A stretch of 64,000 nucleotides of DNA. It comes from Haemaphysalis longicornis (Eukaryota; Arthropoda; Arachnida; Ixodida; Ixodidae). Made by a program: the position numbers and the translations under genes. Of this stretch, positions 22,640-34,293 are shown in pieces. Position 1 is the first letter of the stretch. Each line of letters opens with the position of its first letter. Below the pieces are notes generated by a model. It saw nothing but the letters and a program-made list of their open reading frames with translations. It was not told the DNA's origin and ran no database searches. The stretch is from contig JABSTR010000955.1 of the NCBI GenBank assembly GCA_013339765.2, positions 1 through 64,000 on the forward strand. The letters run 5' to 3'.

Positions 22640-24000
22640 CTTGGCGAGCAGCGCGTAGAGGGCGTGGCTGCGGTGGTCGAGCACCCGGAAGGCCGCCCGG
22701 CGCACGGCCAGGGCCAGGCAGCCGGCTCCCCGCAGCAGCTCGTAGCCGTCGGGCAGCTGCGCGCCCAGGGTGCCCCACGGCTGGGGGCCCGAGTCCGGCC
22801 CCTGCAGGGCCAGCAGGTCCACGCCGGCCGAGAGCTCCCGCAGGGCCCGCTCGACGCCACACTCGGCCAGGTCCAGCCAGGCCACCGAGAAGGCCGGCCC
22901 CCCCCGCTGGAGCCCCACCTCCCCGTTCTCCCGGGGGGGAGCCACCGGATGCGCCCCCCCGCCACGGACGGGCTCCGTGTTCCCCGGCAGTGGCGATGAC
23001 AGCAGGCTGGGGCTCGGCTGTGCAGGGCCCAGCCTTTCGGCAACCGGCGGCGGCTGCTGCTGCTCCGGGATGCCTGGCCTCGTGGGGCTCGGTCCTTCGA
23101 AACTGCAAAGGCTTGGTCTCGCACTGCTTGGCTTTTCGGCGGCGCCCTGCTTTTCAGGACTCAGCTTTTCTGGGCTGGGCTTTTCACAAGCTGGCTTGTC
23201 AAAACTTGGCCGGTCAGCCTTTGGTCTATCTGTGAAGGATCTGTCCAGGGCTTGTCTGTCAGCAGCCGGTTTGTCGGAAACTGTTTTGTCAGCCACTGCC
23301 TTGTCTGAACTTGGCTTCTCAGCAGCTTGCTTGTCACTGCTGGGCTTGTCAACTGCTGGCTTTTCAGAGACGGGCTTCATAGGACTTAGTTTGTCAGCTG
23401 CTGGCTTCTCAGACATTGGCTTCACAGGACTTGTCTTGACAGGGCTTGGCTTGTCAGCAAATGGCCTGTCTACAGTTGGCCTGTCTGCAGGTAATTTGTC
23501 CACAGGTGGCTTGTCCGCACTCGGCTTCTCCGCGCTCGGCTTGTCCGCGCTCGGCTTGTCCGCGCTCGGCTTGTCCGCACTCAGCTTGTCTGCACTCGGC
23601 TTGTCTGCACTCGGCTTGTCTGCACTCGGCTTGTCTGCACTTGGCTTGTCCACACTCAGCTTGTCTGCACTCGGCTTGTCTGTAGTTGGCTTGGCCGCAC
23701 TTGGCTTGTCCGCATTCAGCTTTTCAGGGCTAAGCTTGTCAGTACGAGGCTCTTGAGAAATGCACTTTGCAGGGCTTGGCTTGGCCACAGACTTGTCAGG
23801 GGTCAGCTTCTCAGCACTTGGCTTTTCAGGGCTTGGCTTGTCGGCTGCAGGCTTCTCAGAAGAAACTGGTTTTTCGGGACTTGGTCTTTCCGAGCTAGGT
23901 TTTTCTGGGGCTGGTTTTTGTGGACTCTGTTTCTGTGGACTTGGCTTTTCATCAGCTTTCTTGTCCCCACTCGGTTTCTCGGGACTGCGAAGTGCAGCCT
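22640..24000 (-). CDS. Host gene, large exon D (KPS-repeat region and start of C-terminal domain)
   Basis: A 1361-nt exon: acceptor ctgttcttgcag before AGGCTGCAC, donor gtgagg after CTCGCCAAG. It starts in phase 1 and ends in phase 0. The first roughly 300 residues are a long series of 5-residue-type units ending in KPS (SPEKPS, SSERPS, SADKPSADKPS); around 23511-23720 about 14 nearly identical 15-nt units encode ADKPS. A Pro/Gly/Ser linker follows, then about 100 more ordered residues containing VAWLDLAECGVERALREL, DGYELLRGAGCLALAVRRA and HRSHALYALLAK. I do not recognise a named domain. The repeats are Lys/Asp/Pro/Ser-rich, so probably disordered and a candidate for phosphorylation. Plus-strand reading frames here (GLSALGLSALG patterns) are shadows of the repeat. 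Confidence 0.8.
23511..23720 (-). repeat. Coding minisatellite, 15-bp units
   Basis: About 14 units of a 15-bp repeat (minus strand encodes ADKPS), embedded in exon D. Unit divergence is mostly at one or two positions, so it is likely to vary in copy number between individuals. Looser 15-bp units extend over 23100-24000. Confidence 0.85.
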
Positions 24001-24131
24001 CTGCAAGAACAGAAGCACCACGAAAATAAAGGCATCCAGCATTTACGCCAGAAGTCGTGGACAACCAAGCTGTAAGGGGTCATCAGTGCAATGACAGGCC
24101 ACAAATGACTGCAAGGTAGGGGACTGCTTAA

Positions 24132-24914
24132 GGGGGGACGCGGAGATCAGAAGGCGAAAAGTGACCAAAAAATCTTTTTTTTTTTCCTGCAAGTCACATT
24201 TTCGGTTTGCCCGTTTTATATTCCATGCGTTTGCAAAGTTTCCCCGTCGAAAACGATCGCAAAGTACCAAAGAAAAATATTTATGTCCGCTGAGAAGGCA
24301 GAAGGCAAAATATTTCCCGATTGCAAAGTGCCAAAGAACAATATTTATGTCCACTGAGGTGACAAAATATTTCCGCAAAATGACGAAAACAGGCCATTTT
24401 GTGCAGCGCTGTATTTCCGCCATATTGGTCGCATTAGATCGGCAGTCTTCAACTTCCGCTTTCCTCTCGCTGCTTTCATTGTCGCTCACTCACAAACGCA
24501 CAAATGGCAGAAAAAGAGACAGTGAAACGAAGCAACCGATAAGATTCTAACACGCGATTGGCTATGCGGCCGCGTTCTCTGGAACGGCTCTCCTGATTGG
24601 GTGTTGCCATGACAACAAGATGGCCGCCGGGCGGTTCGGCTGATGCGCAGTTCGCACACGATCCGTTTCGATAATGTTTTCATCGGTTTCGCGCTCGGCT
24701 CAATTCCTGTTGAGTGGTTTCATGCGTGGTGGTTCTATTCAGTAACGTTATTGTTATCACGATGATAATGCTTGAGATCGGGCGCCAGATTACGGGAAGT
24801 GCGCCGCTAGAAAGACGCATCGAAAACATGCCTGCGGTTTCGCCATGGGTTGTCCTTAAATGGGAAACGCAGTCCAGAATATATGTTCGTGAAGTGAACT
24901 TTTGGACTCATTGC
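24132..24914 (+). mobile_element. TTAA/GGGGGG element, divergent subfamily, left part (split by the LINE)
   Basis: TTAA at 24128-24131 then GGGGGGACGCGGAGATCAG. Follows the same plan as copy 1 (cgaaaa, gcaaagt, cgcacaaatggcagaaaaag, ctcctgattgggtgt). A partial tandem duplication lies at 24255-24372. The LINE 24929-30546 is inserted into it; it resumes at 30547. Another piece of this subfamily is at 35260-35660. Confidence 0.7.
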
Positions 24915-24928
24915 GATATTATAAAACA
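24915..24928. repeat. LINE target-site duplication, left
   Basis: GATATTATAAAACA, identical to 30547-30560. Confidence 0.95.
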
Positions 24929-25132
24929 GATGATGATGATGGTTGGATGTTAATGGCGCAAGGCCAACTAGGGCAAAGAGCGCCAAAACAGTGGATAAAT
25001 ATGAGAGGTGAGAACTTAGACATTGAAATCAGTAAGCAAGAACAAAAGTAAAATCAATAAAAGACAGTGAGGATGGCTGGTGTAAAGGGCCAGGTTGTGA
25101 TGGTGCGTGGCATGAAATAAAGCTTTAAAAAA

Positions 25133-26635
25133 CTACGCGTGATAGGAAATGAGATGTAAAAACTTGATGTCACTGAGAAACTTAAAGGTGCGTTGCACAG
25201 GAATCACGGGATCATCCGCTAAAAAAAGTGCTGGGTGTAGTGGAATGTGTTGTCTGTAGAGTTGAGGGAAGTGCTTGCGTCTTGTTGTCTGGAGTGCTTT
25301 GCATGTAATGAGTATGTGAAGTACGGATAGGCCCTCCCCACACCTGCTACACAGGGGTCTTGGAGATCCGGTGAGCAGATGGGAGTGTGTCGCGTGTGTG
25401 TGGCCTATCCGTAATCTACCTAGGGCAACTTCGATGAATCTGTTGTGTGAGTCACTAGTGTATTGTCCTAAGTGTGGCTTTACTATGTGTAACTTGTTGT
25501 CTGTCTGTGTATTCCAGTCGGCTTGCCATGTTTTGCGAAGGTGTTGTCGGATGTGTGGCTTGAGGTCAGTGTAGGGTATTGTTGTTATGTCCACTGTGTT
25601 TGCAAGTGCAGCAGTGGCGGCCATTTCATCTGCGGTCTCATTCCCCGCGATTCCAGCATCGCCTGGAACCCAGCACAGGATTAGTTGAAAATTATTTGCA
25701 TATATAGACATTATGAAATTAAAGACAAGATTGACAATGTGGTTTTTCTTGGGTCTGTGTGAAGACAATGCACGTACAACGCTCAAAGAGTCTGTGAAGA
25801 TGACGGACTTAGGAATTCGTTTTTTAAGAATGTGCTGAACGATGAGTAAAATGCCATATGCTTCTGCAGAGAAAATAGTGGTGTGTACACTCATGGTTCT
25901 GCAAGCAATAAAGTTGGGACCATGAGCGGCGCACGACACTGTAATTGAAGTTTTCGAGGCATCGCTATAGAATTCGGCACATTTATATTTATCCTGAAGC
26001 GACAAGAAATGCTGCAGAATCGCAGCTCTCGGAACCCTGTTTTTATCTATTTTCATAAATGAAACATCACAACAAACAGGCTGCAGTTGCCATGGTGGTA
26101 TAACGTCAGAAAATGATGATGATGTACAGATATCTAAAAACCCAACGGAAAGACCTGAAGCTTCCTCTCTCACCCTCAGAGAGTAGGGCAAAGGAACAGA
26201 TGGACGATTTGAGAATAGCTGGGTTGTAGATGTATCGTTGAGGACAGGTTTAAAAGGATGGTTATTGAATGATGAGACATTAAAAGCATATAATAAATCT
26301 ATGTACATTCGTTGATGTTCCAGGCACCATTTGTTACATTCAGCGTACAGACTCTGGGCCGGGCTAGTGCGGAAAGCACCACACGCAAGGCGCAGGCCCA
26401 AATGGAGAACTGGGTCAAGCATTTTTAGTGCTGTTTTTGATGCCGACCCATACACAACACTACCGTAGTCTAGCCGAGACCCGACTAAGGCGGTAAAAAC
26501 ACGAAGAAGGAGTTCTTTGTCTGCATTATAGGACTGGTGGGAGAGGACTTTGAGAATGTTTAGTGTTTTCAGGCATTTATGTTTAAGTTGTTTGATTTGT
26601 GAAAATGAACGTGAGTTTTTCATCAAATATGACAC
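25133..26635 (-). pseudogene. LINE ORF2, thumb/connection and RNase H domain with C-terminal zinc motif
   Basis: Continues the reverse transcriptase C-terminal part (LDYGSVVYGSAS), then RNase H: FYSDASKT, SAEAYGILL and FTDSLSVVRAL give three of the acidic residues. The last block reads WVPGDAGIAGNETADEMA, with Asp where active enzymes have His (PGHxGIxGNE). That is a one-base change and may reduce activity. The C-terminal CSRCGEGLSVLHILITC is a CCHC motif common to this LINE group. Confidence 0.9.
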
Positions 26636-27674
26636 CTAAAAACTTGTGCTCCTTTTTTACAGGGATAGAAGCGCGATGAAGGGTGATCTCCGGGTCTGCC
26701 TTAATCCCGCGCTTGCGGGAGACACAAGTACTCTTTCCAGGGTTCAGTTTAAAACCGTTTGTGTCCGCCCAGCCAGCAAGTTGGTTCACCCCAAGCTGGA
26801 CTTGGCGTTCACAAACTGAAAAGTTACAGGACTTAAAAGATATTTGAATGTCATCTACATATATAGAACAGGAAATGGTTGGTGGCAATGCCTTCCGAAG
26901 TGAGTTCCTCTTAACAATAAACAGTGTGCAGCTCAAGACACCGCCTTGAGGGACGCCATTTTCCTGCACGTATACATTCGAAAGGGCACTGCCAACCCTC
27001 ACTCGAAAGGTCCTTTCCGACATGTAGCTACTGAGCGTGTTCAGCATGTTGCCGGAAACACCAAACGACTTGAGGTCACACAAGAATCCGTACCGCCAGG
27101 CCGTGTCATAGGCCTTCTCCATATCAAAGAAGACTGTTATACAATACTGCTTATGAATGAAGGCATCTTTTATATATGTTTCCAATGCAACCAGTTGATC
27201 ATTGGTGGATCTCCCAGCCCTGAAGCCAGCCTGGCAGCTGTCGAGAAGACCATTGTACTCTAAGAAGTACACGAGTCTCCTATTGATCATCTTCTCGAAC
27301 AGCTTACACAGGCAGCTTGTGAGGGCGATGGGACGATAACTTGCGGGAGAGGAAGGGTCCTTCCCTTCTTTCAGAAAGGCCACTACAATGGCCTCCCTCC
27401 ATGACCCTGGCAGGTGCCCCGAAAGAAATATTTTGTTGTAGAGGTGAAGGAGGGTTTCAAGTGTGTCTGTGTGCAAGTGTTGAATCATAGTGTATGTAAT
27501 GTTGTCTGCGCCTGGAGCTGAAGGTTTACAAGTACTAAGTGCGATCTTCAGCTCATGCAGTGAGAAGGGGGTGTTATAAGATGAGGTCGACTTATTACTG
27601 TCTCGTAAGGACTTCTTCTCACAGGATGTTTTGTGTTTTATGAAAGTGTTGGTGTAGTGCGCTGAACTGGACAC
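26583..27674 (-). pseudogene. LINE ORF2, reverse transcriptase domain
   Basis: An open stretch of 363 residues with the ordered RT blocks: LSTCKPSAPGADNITY, FLKEGKDPSSPASYRPIAL, AGFRAGRSTNDQL, FFDMEKAYDTAWR (first catalytic Asp), GVPQGGVLSCTLF, and SIYVDDIQISF (catalytic YVDD at 26849-26860). The frame is lost at FLGVIFDEKL, and the protein continues in the next frame at 26635. All catalytic residues seem intact. Confidence 0.9.
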
Positions 27675-27764
27675 ATGTTGGAAGTGTTGTGCGAGCGTGT
27701 CAGCCTGGTCTTCCAGTGTGTCCCCTGTTGTACTAACCAGGGGCAGGCTGTGTCTGTTGTCCTT

Positions 27765-28854
27765 TTAGTTTATGTATTCGTGTACATACTTTTCGCGTGT
27801 CAGTGTAGGAGTTGATGGAAGTGAGGAAGGTGCGCCAACTTTCCCTTTTCGCCTCACGGCGCACTCGCTTCCCAAAAGCCTTGGCCCGTTTAAACGAAAT
27901 GAGATTATCTGATGTGGGTACCGGCGAAGGACACCCCACGCCTTGTTCTGGGCCTCTCGTGCCCGCCTACAGTCCTCATTCCACCACGGGCTCCTTTGGT
28001 TGCGCGGAGCGCTGGAGGCGTGGGGAATGGATTTTTCGGCAGCGTCGCGGATGTGTGCCGTGATAAGTTGGGATGCTTCCTCCACGTGTAGGTGTTCTAT
28101 GGTTGTGTGGTGTAGTTTAGATGTTTCTGTGAATATACTCCAGTTTGCTTTTGATTCATTAAACCTGTTATGGGAAGATGGACTGCATGTGCCTTTACCT
28201 ATATATGTTAGGGAAGTGGGGAAATGGTCACTACCATATGGGTCAGTGCCCACGCCCCACTCAACACATGGAAAAAGAATTGCAGAACCAATAGCCAAGT
28301 CGAGATGTGAGTATGTATTATGTCCTAAGTTATGGTATGTAGGCTGCTTTTTGTTGAAAAGGCATGCTCCTGAAGATGTAAGAAATTTCTCTATCAGGCG
28401 ACCTCGGGCATCCGTTCTTGAGGAGCCCCAAAGAGAGTTGTGTGCATTAAGGTCGCCTGTTAGGATGTACGGTTCGGGCAGCTGGTCGACCAGCGCCTCG
28501 AAGTCAGAGCTGGAAAGTGCATAATCAGAACGAATGTAAATTGAGCATACCGTTATCAACCTATTAAAAATTATTGTGCGTATTGCTACAGCCTCAAGGA
28601 CGGTGTAGTGCGATAGGGTGGCATGCTAGGGATTTCCGGGCTATTATGGCTACACCGCCCGAAGAGTGTGTGCAGCCAACCCTATCTTTTCTGAATACCA
28701 TGTACCTATTTAAGAAATTTGTGTGATTGGGATTCAAATGCGTCTCCTGAAGACACATCACACTTGGCTGGTTCGAATGCAATATCTCATGGACATCATC
28801 AAGATTTTTAATGAGGCCTCTACAGTTCCATTGAGTAATATTTTCTCTTCCCAT
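27765..28854 (-). pseudogene. LINE ORF2, endonuclease domain (frameshifted)
   Basis: Starts MGRENITQWNCRGL, then CLQETHLNPNH (catalytic Glu block) up to 28594. After a frame change it continues with LTGDLNAHNSLWGS and YGSDHFPTS, the Asp/Asn and SDH blocks of the apurinic-type endonuclease that nicks target DNA. Recognisable residues are kept, so the breaks are recent. A further piece (27939-27733) in another frame carries the linker to the reverse transcriptase. Confidence 0.85.
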
Positions 28855-28896
28855 TATGCAGATTTAGAAGCTACTGAAGTCTGTGTGTATGTGTGT

Positions 28897-30417
28897 TCAT
28901 GTGTCTTTCGGGGCTGTTAATCTAGGATTTGGCTTTTTGGGCCTATCTGCTGCTGGCTTGGGCATCGGAGGCCGCTCCTTGCGCTGCGTTGCAGGCAGGA
29001 ACGGCCCGACATCCATCTCGTCGTCGGATGTCCGAGGGGTGCCCGACGGACCGGGCCCCCCGGACTTGGCCCCCCTTTGGGAGCCCTTCGTTTGAGCCGC
29101 CACCGCCGCAGGCGTCGGGGACGCCAAAAATGGCACGGGCGGTGCGGTGGCAGTGGGAGCCGATGCGGGGCCCGTGGTGTCCATCACCTCGGTACCCTCC
29201 AACGCACTGGAGGATGGGGAGACAGAGGCGGGAGCGGCACCGGTCCCGACCGAAGACGTTGCCACCACAACCGCTGCTGCCTCAGCAAGCGGCGTGGTGG
29301 CGGGTTGGGCTGCCAGAGGCAACCCAGGGGGGGGCGGAGAAGGGACCAGGTCAGACTCGCTGAACTGGGTCCCTGTGGAAACCAGACGCCTCTCCGCCCC
29401 CCGGCGAGCTGCGTCGGCGTAGCTCCCCAGAGGGAAAGAGGCGAACCTCTTCCGCGCCTCTGGGAAGGTGATGTTCTCAGTTACCCTTGATGTTGATTAT
29501 CTTTTTTTCGGTTTGAAATTTTTCGCACTTGCGGGAGTAGGCTGCATGCGGCCCCCGCAGTTTACACAAGTGAGGGTTTCAGATGGGCAGTTCTCGCTCG
29601 GATGATCGTGCGCCGCGCATTTTGCACACGTCGTTCGGCCACGGCAAGAGTTCGTACCGTGCCCGAACCGCTGGCACTTAAAACAGCGCCGCGGGTTCGG
29701 GATGTACGGACGGATGGAGCAACGGATAAAACCTGCATTTATGTGTTGTGGGAGAACTGCGCGGTCAAAGGTCAAGATGATGTGCTTGGTGGGAATCTCC
29801 TTGTCGTCTCTGCGGATGGTGATGCGTCTCACGGCAGTGACGCCCTGATCCTTCAAGCCGGCAAGGAGATCCGCATCGGTTTCGTTCAAGAGATCTGTCT
29901 CTGATATCACACCCTGCGAGCTTTTTAGGCTCTGATGGGGTGTGACCCTGATGTCTAGATCAGCCAATTTTGTCTGAGCTAGAAGCTTTGTGGACTGCTG
30001 CTTGCCATTTATTTCGATTAGGAGTTCACCAGATCTTTGTTTTTTTTTTTTGCATTTATACGATTTTCCTATTATGGCTTCAAGATACTTGGCGATCAAG
30101 AAGACTGACTGAGATGCAAGAGGGTGGGTTGGATTGAGGGATTCCATGACAAGAAATCGAGAGTAATGATCTGGTTCAGGAAATGTTAAAGATGGCAATG
30201 GGGGAAACGATACTTCGGTGCGGCCCCTTTTTGGGGGCCGATCACGTTTGGGGGGGGGGGTTTTGAAAATGCCATATAGCATAGTATAAAAGCAGGGAAA
30301 CTGGGGTACTTTCTTCTTTGACCTTACCCTGGTAGCCAAAGAGGTCCCGGAGCTCCCTGCCTGGTAAACAGACAGGGAGCCCATCCGCCGGAGCTTGACC
30401 TGGGCTCCGACGGCCAC
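28897..30417 (-). pseudogene. LINE ORF1, Gag-like with zinc knuckles (frameshifted)
   Basis: The N-terminal part (30417-29497) ends in three cysteine motifs: CFKCQRFGHGTNSC, CAKCAAHDHPSENC and an incomplete CVNCGG. These CCHC knuckles bind nucleic acid in ORF1 proteins of I/Jockey-type LINEs. After a frame break just past the third motif, the line continues in other frames with SYADAARRG and an Ala/Pro/Thr-rich tail ending near 28897. A short run of T (A in the sense strand) near 30041 encodes a Lys cluster and is a possible indel spot. In an active copy the protein would package LINE RNA. Confidence 0.85.
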
Positions 30418-30546
30418 CGTTCGTGGTTTCTAACCCTCCACCTATAAACACATCGCCACGGTTGGATCCAGCTTATGTTTGGGGGCTCGGGGTCCACGGT
30501 ATCGCCAGTACCGTCACCAAGATTGCTCAAGGTGCCCCGTGCGGGG

Positions 30547-30560
30547 GATATTATAAAACA
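30547..30560. repeat. LINE target-site duplication, right
   Basis: GATATTATAAAACA. After it the host TTAA-type element resumes (gcgttactgctgtttcac compared with cttagttattgctgtgttt in copy 1). Confidence 0.95.
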
Positions 30561-30731
30561 CTGTATCACAGCGTTACTGCTGTTTCACAGCAAGCTTGCA
30601 AGCTTCGGGAGTGGAACTGTCTGTTGTGGCACGCGCTACGCCCGATGGTCGGACTGGTCAGTATTGCAGGCGAGTAATAATTGATGTATGCAAAGTGAAA
30701 TTTAATTCTAAATGAGAGGTGGCTATACATA

Positions 30732-32568
30732 CAGGGGTGGAAGCAGGGTCTAGCTTTTTGGAGCAGGCACGGGAGCAGCAAAAGTCTTATTCTGGAGCAG
30801 CTTTGGAGCAGCAAAAATCCCATTTTGGAGCAGGTTTCGAGCAGTTTAGGGGCTATTTCGGAGCACTTTTGGAGCACACTGACGGCTTTAAATAATGCGA
30901 CTGAGCGCACTTTTAAGAGCAACTAATCCAAAAACTGCATGAAAAATAGAACTGGCCAGAATTAAATATTTAGCAGGAGCGCAATAAATCAGATAGGAGC
31001 TGGCACCTTGATATTACCCTTTACTCGGGACTGAAACCTGCTTTTTGCCAATTCCTTTAAATGTAGCGACTTTTTGGCTTTTATTTGTATAATAATCAAC
31101 ACTATTTATTAAAACTTTTTTTTCACTTTTACATTGCACAGGAGGTCCCCATACAGTCTTCGACTATGGGACCTCCTTCTGTATATTTTGCCCGTGTTAT
31201 GTATTTTTTGTAATAATAAACTGACTGATTGATTGACTATGTTACTAACGGTGGCTGCTCCTTTTAATTTTTTGGTAAAGTAGTTTCGAGCTAAAACAAT
31301 CGCGTGCAGTGCGCCGCCCCGCTGCCGCCGTCGCCGCAACCGCGAAATCAGGCGTCGCCAGCGTCGCGAACGTGCCCTACCCGCGCGGCACTCGCCGAGC
31401 GCGCATCGTCTCCCATCGATAGCCCGAACACGAAGACAGGCGCCGTACAATATGATGCCGTATGCCCAGCAAGCTGCCGCCGCCGCATCGACCGAGAAGG
31501 CAGGCAAAGGCAGGCAGCGAACAAAGACGGCGATTTCATGACGCCTCGTTTCGTGGTAGACTCGAAGGCGAAAGCGGACACGGCATCCCATCAAGACGCC
31601 CGTTTTCGCGGCGGAGTCGGGCCTCGTCGGCGCGTGAACGAGTACGGCGGCTGTGTGGCGCGCTGCACGCAACTGTTTCAGCTCCACACCACTTCTTTCT
31701 AAAGCAGCGCGAAAAATTCGGCTTCAACTGAACTTCTGATGCAAAAGGGCAGTTATTAACAGCGGAGCTGTGGTTACTGGCCGTAAGTTCGGGGTTCGTG
31801 TGCGGCAAAAACTCCCACCGAGGAACGCTAACGCGCACGTGTCCCGCAGCTCTCCACTGGACTCGACAGCGGAAAGGAAAGTGATAGCATAGCGGCCGCC
31901 GCAACACTAGAGGTGCTAGAGGAGCGAGCAATTCGCGCGGAACCTCGCGTCGTCGTGCGCATGCGCTCAGTATCGTACAATAGCACACGCACGCAGCGGC
32001 TTCGCAGTTCTCGGTTCGTGCAGGTCCCGAAAAATTACACTTCAATCACCAAAAACTACTGATGCGAAGGATGTGCAAAGGGGTCGTTCGTCTTACTTCG
32101 AGCAGCTGCAAATTCCAGAGGCCATGCCTCAAGTTATAACACTAGATAACTGTTCAAAGTGCTTTTACCACTTTTACTCATGCTGGTGACAGCCTTCCGG
32201 GAAAGCCGCGGGCCACGAGTGATGCGGCTGCGTCTATTATGATAGATAGACAGATATGATAGATATACTGTTGCCGTTCCCTTTTAAACGGGTAATCGAC
32301 GGGAAATCCGGCGCTCCGGTAAGGTGGCCATTCTAGCCATGGAGGAAAGATTCTAGCCATAGGTAGTGAGAAACTCTATGGATTCTAGCCACCTTAGCTC
32401 CGGAAAGCCAGCGCTCAGTGTTGCCCGGACGACGACAAGCCACGGCAAAATTTGGCGTTGTATGCTCTCAATGGACAATAATCACGCAAATTGCTGTTTC
32501 TGCGCAGCTTGGCGCAGCAGGGCAAATTGGCGCACAATGGCGCAATTGGCGCAGCAGTTCCACCCCTG
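30732..32568. mobile_element. CAGGGGTGGAA element, GGAGCA/GGCGCA family, 8-bp duplication
   Basis: Ends CAGGGGTGGAA and TTCCACCCCTG, flanked by TATACATA at 30724-30731 and 32569-32576. The left side repeats TTTTGGAGCAG and the right side TTGGCGCA. An 8-bp duplication is typical of hAT elements. No transposase found. A LINE 3' fragment lies inside (about 31080-31240). Confidence 0.85.
31080..31240 (+). mobile_element. LINE 3'-end fragment with terminal hairpin and (GATT)n tail
   Basis: At 31139-31178 aggaggtcccca and tatgggacctcct form a stem of about 13 bp, followed by gtaataataaactga and a GATTGATTGA tail. This is the layout of a LINE 3' UTR; no coding part remains. Confidence 0.55.
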
Positions 32569-32576
32569 TATACATA

Positions 32577-33130
32577 GCAACGCGACTTAAATTATGATCT
32601 TGGTGAACGTGTGCGTCATGAACTTTGAGTGAAGGGCTGACGGGGTGCAATGACCCGTCACCTCACATTGAGCAACTTATGCAGTGGCTCTGCACTCGTT
32701 CGTACAATGCTGTCTGAGACTACAAAATATTACTTCCAGTGTTAGAATAATTTAAAAAATACATGTCAAGGTTGCAGCGTTTTGCAATTTGATAATCTTG
32801 ATGCCACATTACACTGCTTATTTGGGCAATGCAGTTAGAATGACTGTTTCGCCTGAACTAGAAGAGCGCGGTATGCTAATAATAATTAATGTTGCAATTG
32901 GGTACAAAAGCATACATTCTGCTTTCAAACAGCTCGTTTTATGCTTGTGATGCGCTCAAAATCTTTTGACGCTGAACAGCCCCATGAACTAAGCTGTGGC
33001 TTCAGCAAGGTTATGACACCCAGAAATCAGCTGAGTCTATAGGCATGTTAATATTGTAATAATAACACGTAACAATATTGAAGAAAACCATGCCTTTATC
33101 TGCATTTTGGAGACAGCTATTCTTAGGCAT
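32577..33130. other. Probably continuation of the divergent TTAA element
   Basis: Sequence after the TATACATA duplication; no right-hand CCCCCC-TTAA end is visible, so the assignment is a guess. No gene seen. Confidence 0.3.
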
Positions 33131-33131
33131 A

Positions 33132-33390
33132 CAGTATTCACTCGCATAATGAACCCACTCGCGTAATGAACCCTCCCCCCCACTTTTCTTCGAGAATTTA
33201 CTTTTTTGTCCCTGAATAAAAAATGCAGCGGGGATATGCGTTTATCTCGGCATGGTTGCTGATGCTGTAGATGATCGCAGTAACTTGATATCACGCCACA
33301 GTACACGCAGAAATGCTAAAAACGCATTTCAACAAAAAGAGATCTCAACAGCAGCTGGAAACAAGAGCGGGAATGGTGTGGCTCACAATT
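33132..33390 (+). mobile_element. TA-type element, left-end fragment
   Basis: After TA, the end reads CAGTATTCACTCGCATAATG, with the cgcataatgaaccc motif repeated (cgcgtaatgaaccc). The right end is missing. Confidence 0.45.
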
Positions 33391-33499
33391 TAAAAATTGC
33401 GCGCTTCAGGTGCGCCACCTGCTGAACACAAAACAAACCTTGCGCCATAAAAACGTTGCGGAGTGCAAACAAGCCACAAAACGCACTTTACACTCCTTC

Positions 33500-34289
33500 T
33501 CTGCTCTTTGCTGTCAAACACTGCCGTGCGCGCCACAGTGTTTGCTGCGTTGACCGTTTCTTTCCCAAGGCTCGCCCACAGACAAAACACAGCAATAACT
33601 AAGCGTGTACACATCGCAAATCCGACTAAAAGTTCACTTCACGCGCCGCTATCGCAAGCGCGCGCACACCACGAAGCATTCGATGACCTCCGCCTTTCGA
33701 GCCACACAACTTCCCGTGACCTGGCTCGTTATCTCAGCCATTCGCATCGTGATAACACCCATGTTGAATACCGCAGACTGAACAGAAACTTGGCCGAGTG
33801 AAGCAGCGAAAATGAGCTCAAACCGCCCACGCTACGCAGCTCAGGCGGCCGCCATCTTGCATTGCGCCGTGACTCCCAATCAGAAGGGTCGTTTTAGCGC
33901 GCCCCGACTGGAGGACCAATAGCGCTTCAGCATCTATTTCTAGCTTCGTTTGTGCATTTCTTTTTCTGCTGTTTGTGAATGAACGAAGATAAAAGAGACG
34001 ACTGGAACCGGAAAAACGATCGCTCGGCCGATCTAATGATATCAAAATGGCCGCGCCCGGTGGCACCCTTGCGGAGACACAGCGTTCCAAAAATAGCCAT
34101 TTTTTCGCACTTTTGCGCCGATATTTTGTCACCACCCCTGGCAAAAGTATTTTTTTATGCCACTTTGCGACGCTTTTCGGCGGAAGAACTTTGCTGACGC
34201 ACAGAATAGGAAACATAGAAGCCGAATATGTGACTTTCAAAAAAACGTTGTTTTGGTCAATTTTCCGAAGTTGAAAGCCGCGTCCCCCC
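33500..34289 (-). mobile_element. TTAA/GGGGGG element, copy 3 (truncated)
   Basis: Minus-strand version of copy 1, with the intact end ttgaaagccgcgtcccccc next to TTAA at 34290-34293. The far half is missing. Confidence 0.8.
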
Positions 34290-34293
34290 TTAA

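Larger units (their letters stand above)
24929..30546 (-). mobile_element. Full-length I-type LINE, 5.6 kb
   Basis: A non-LTR retrotransposon on the minus strand with 5' UTR (30418-30546), ORF1 (zinc knuckles), ORF2 (endonuclease, reverse transcriptase, RNase H) and a 3' end closing in a CATCATCATCATC tail. Both flanks carry the identical 14-bp target duplication GATATTATAAAACA (24915-24928 and 30547-30560), so this is the whole insertion, not a 5'-truncated copy. ORF1 plus ORF2 with endonuclease and RNase H fits the I superfamily. Both reading frames have frameshifts, so the copy is dead as read here. Confidence 0.92.

Noticed and set aside
22549..23756. Long plus-strand reading frames with GLSALGLSALG or ACPHSACLHS patterns
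   Set aside because: Shadows of the 15-bp coding repeat in exon D; a period divisible by three keeps all frames open.
27943..28524. Plus-strand 193-residue frame
   Set aside because: Antisense of the LINE endonuclease domain, whose catalytic blocks are clear on the minus strand.
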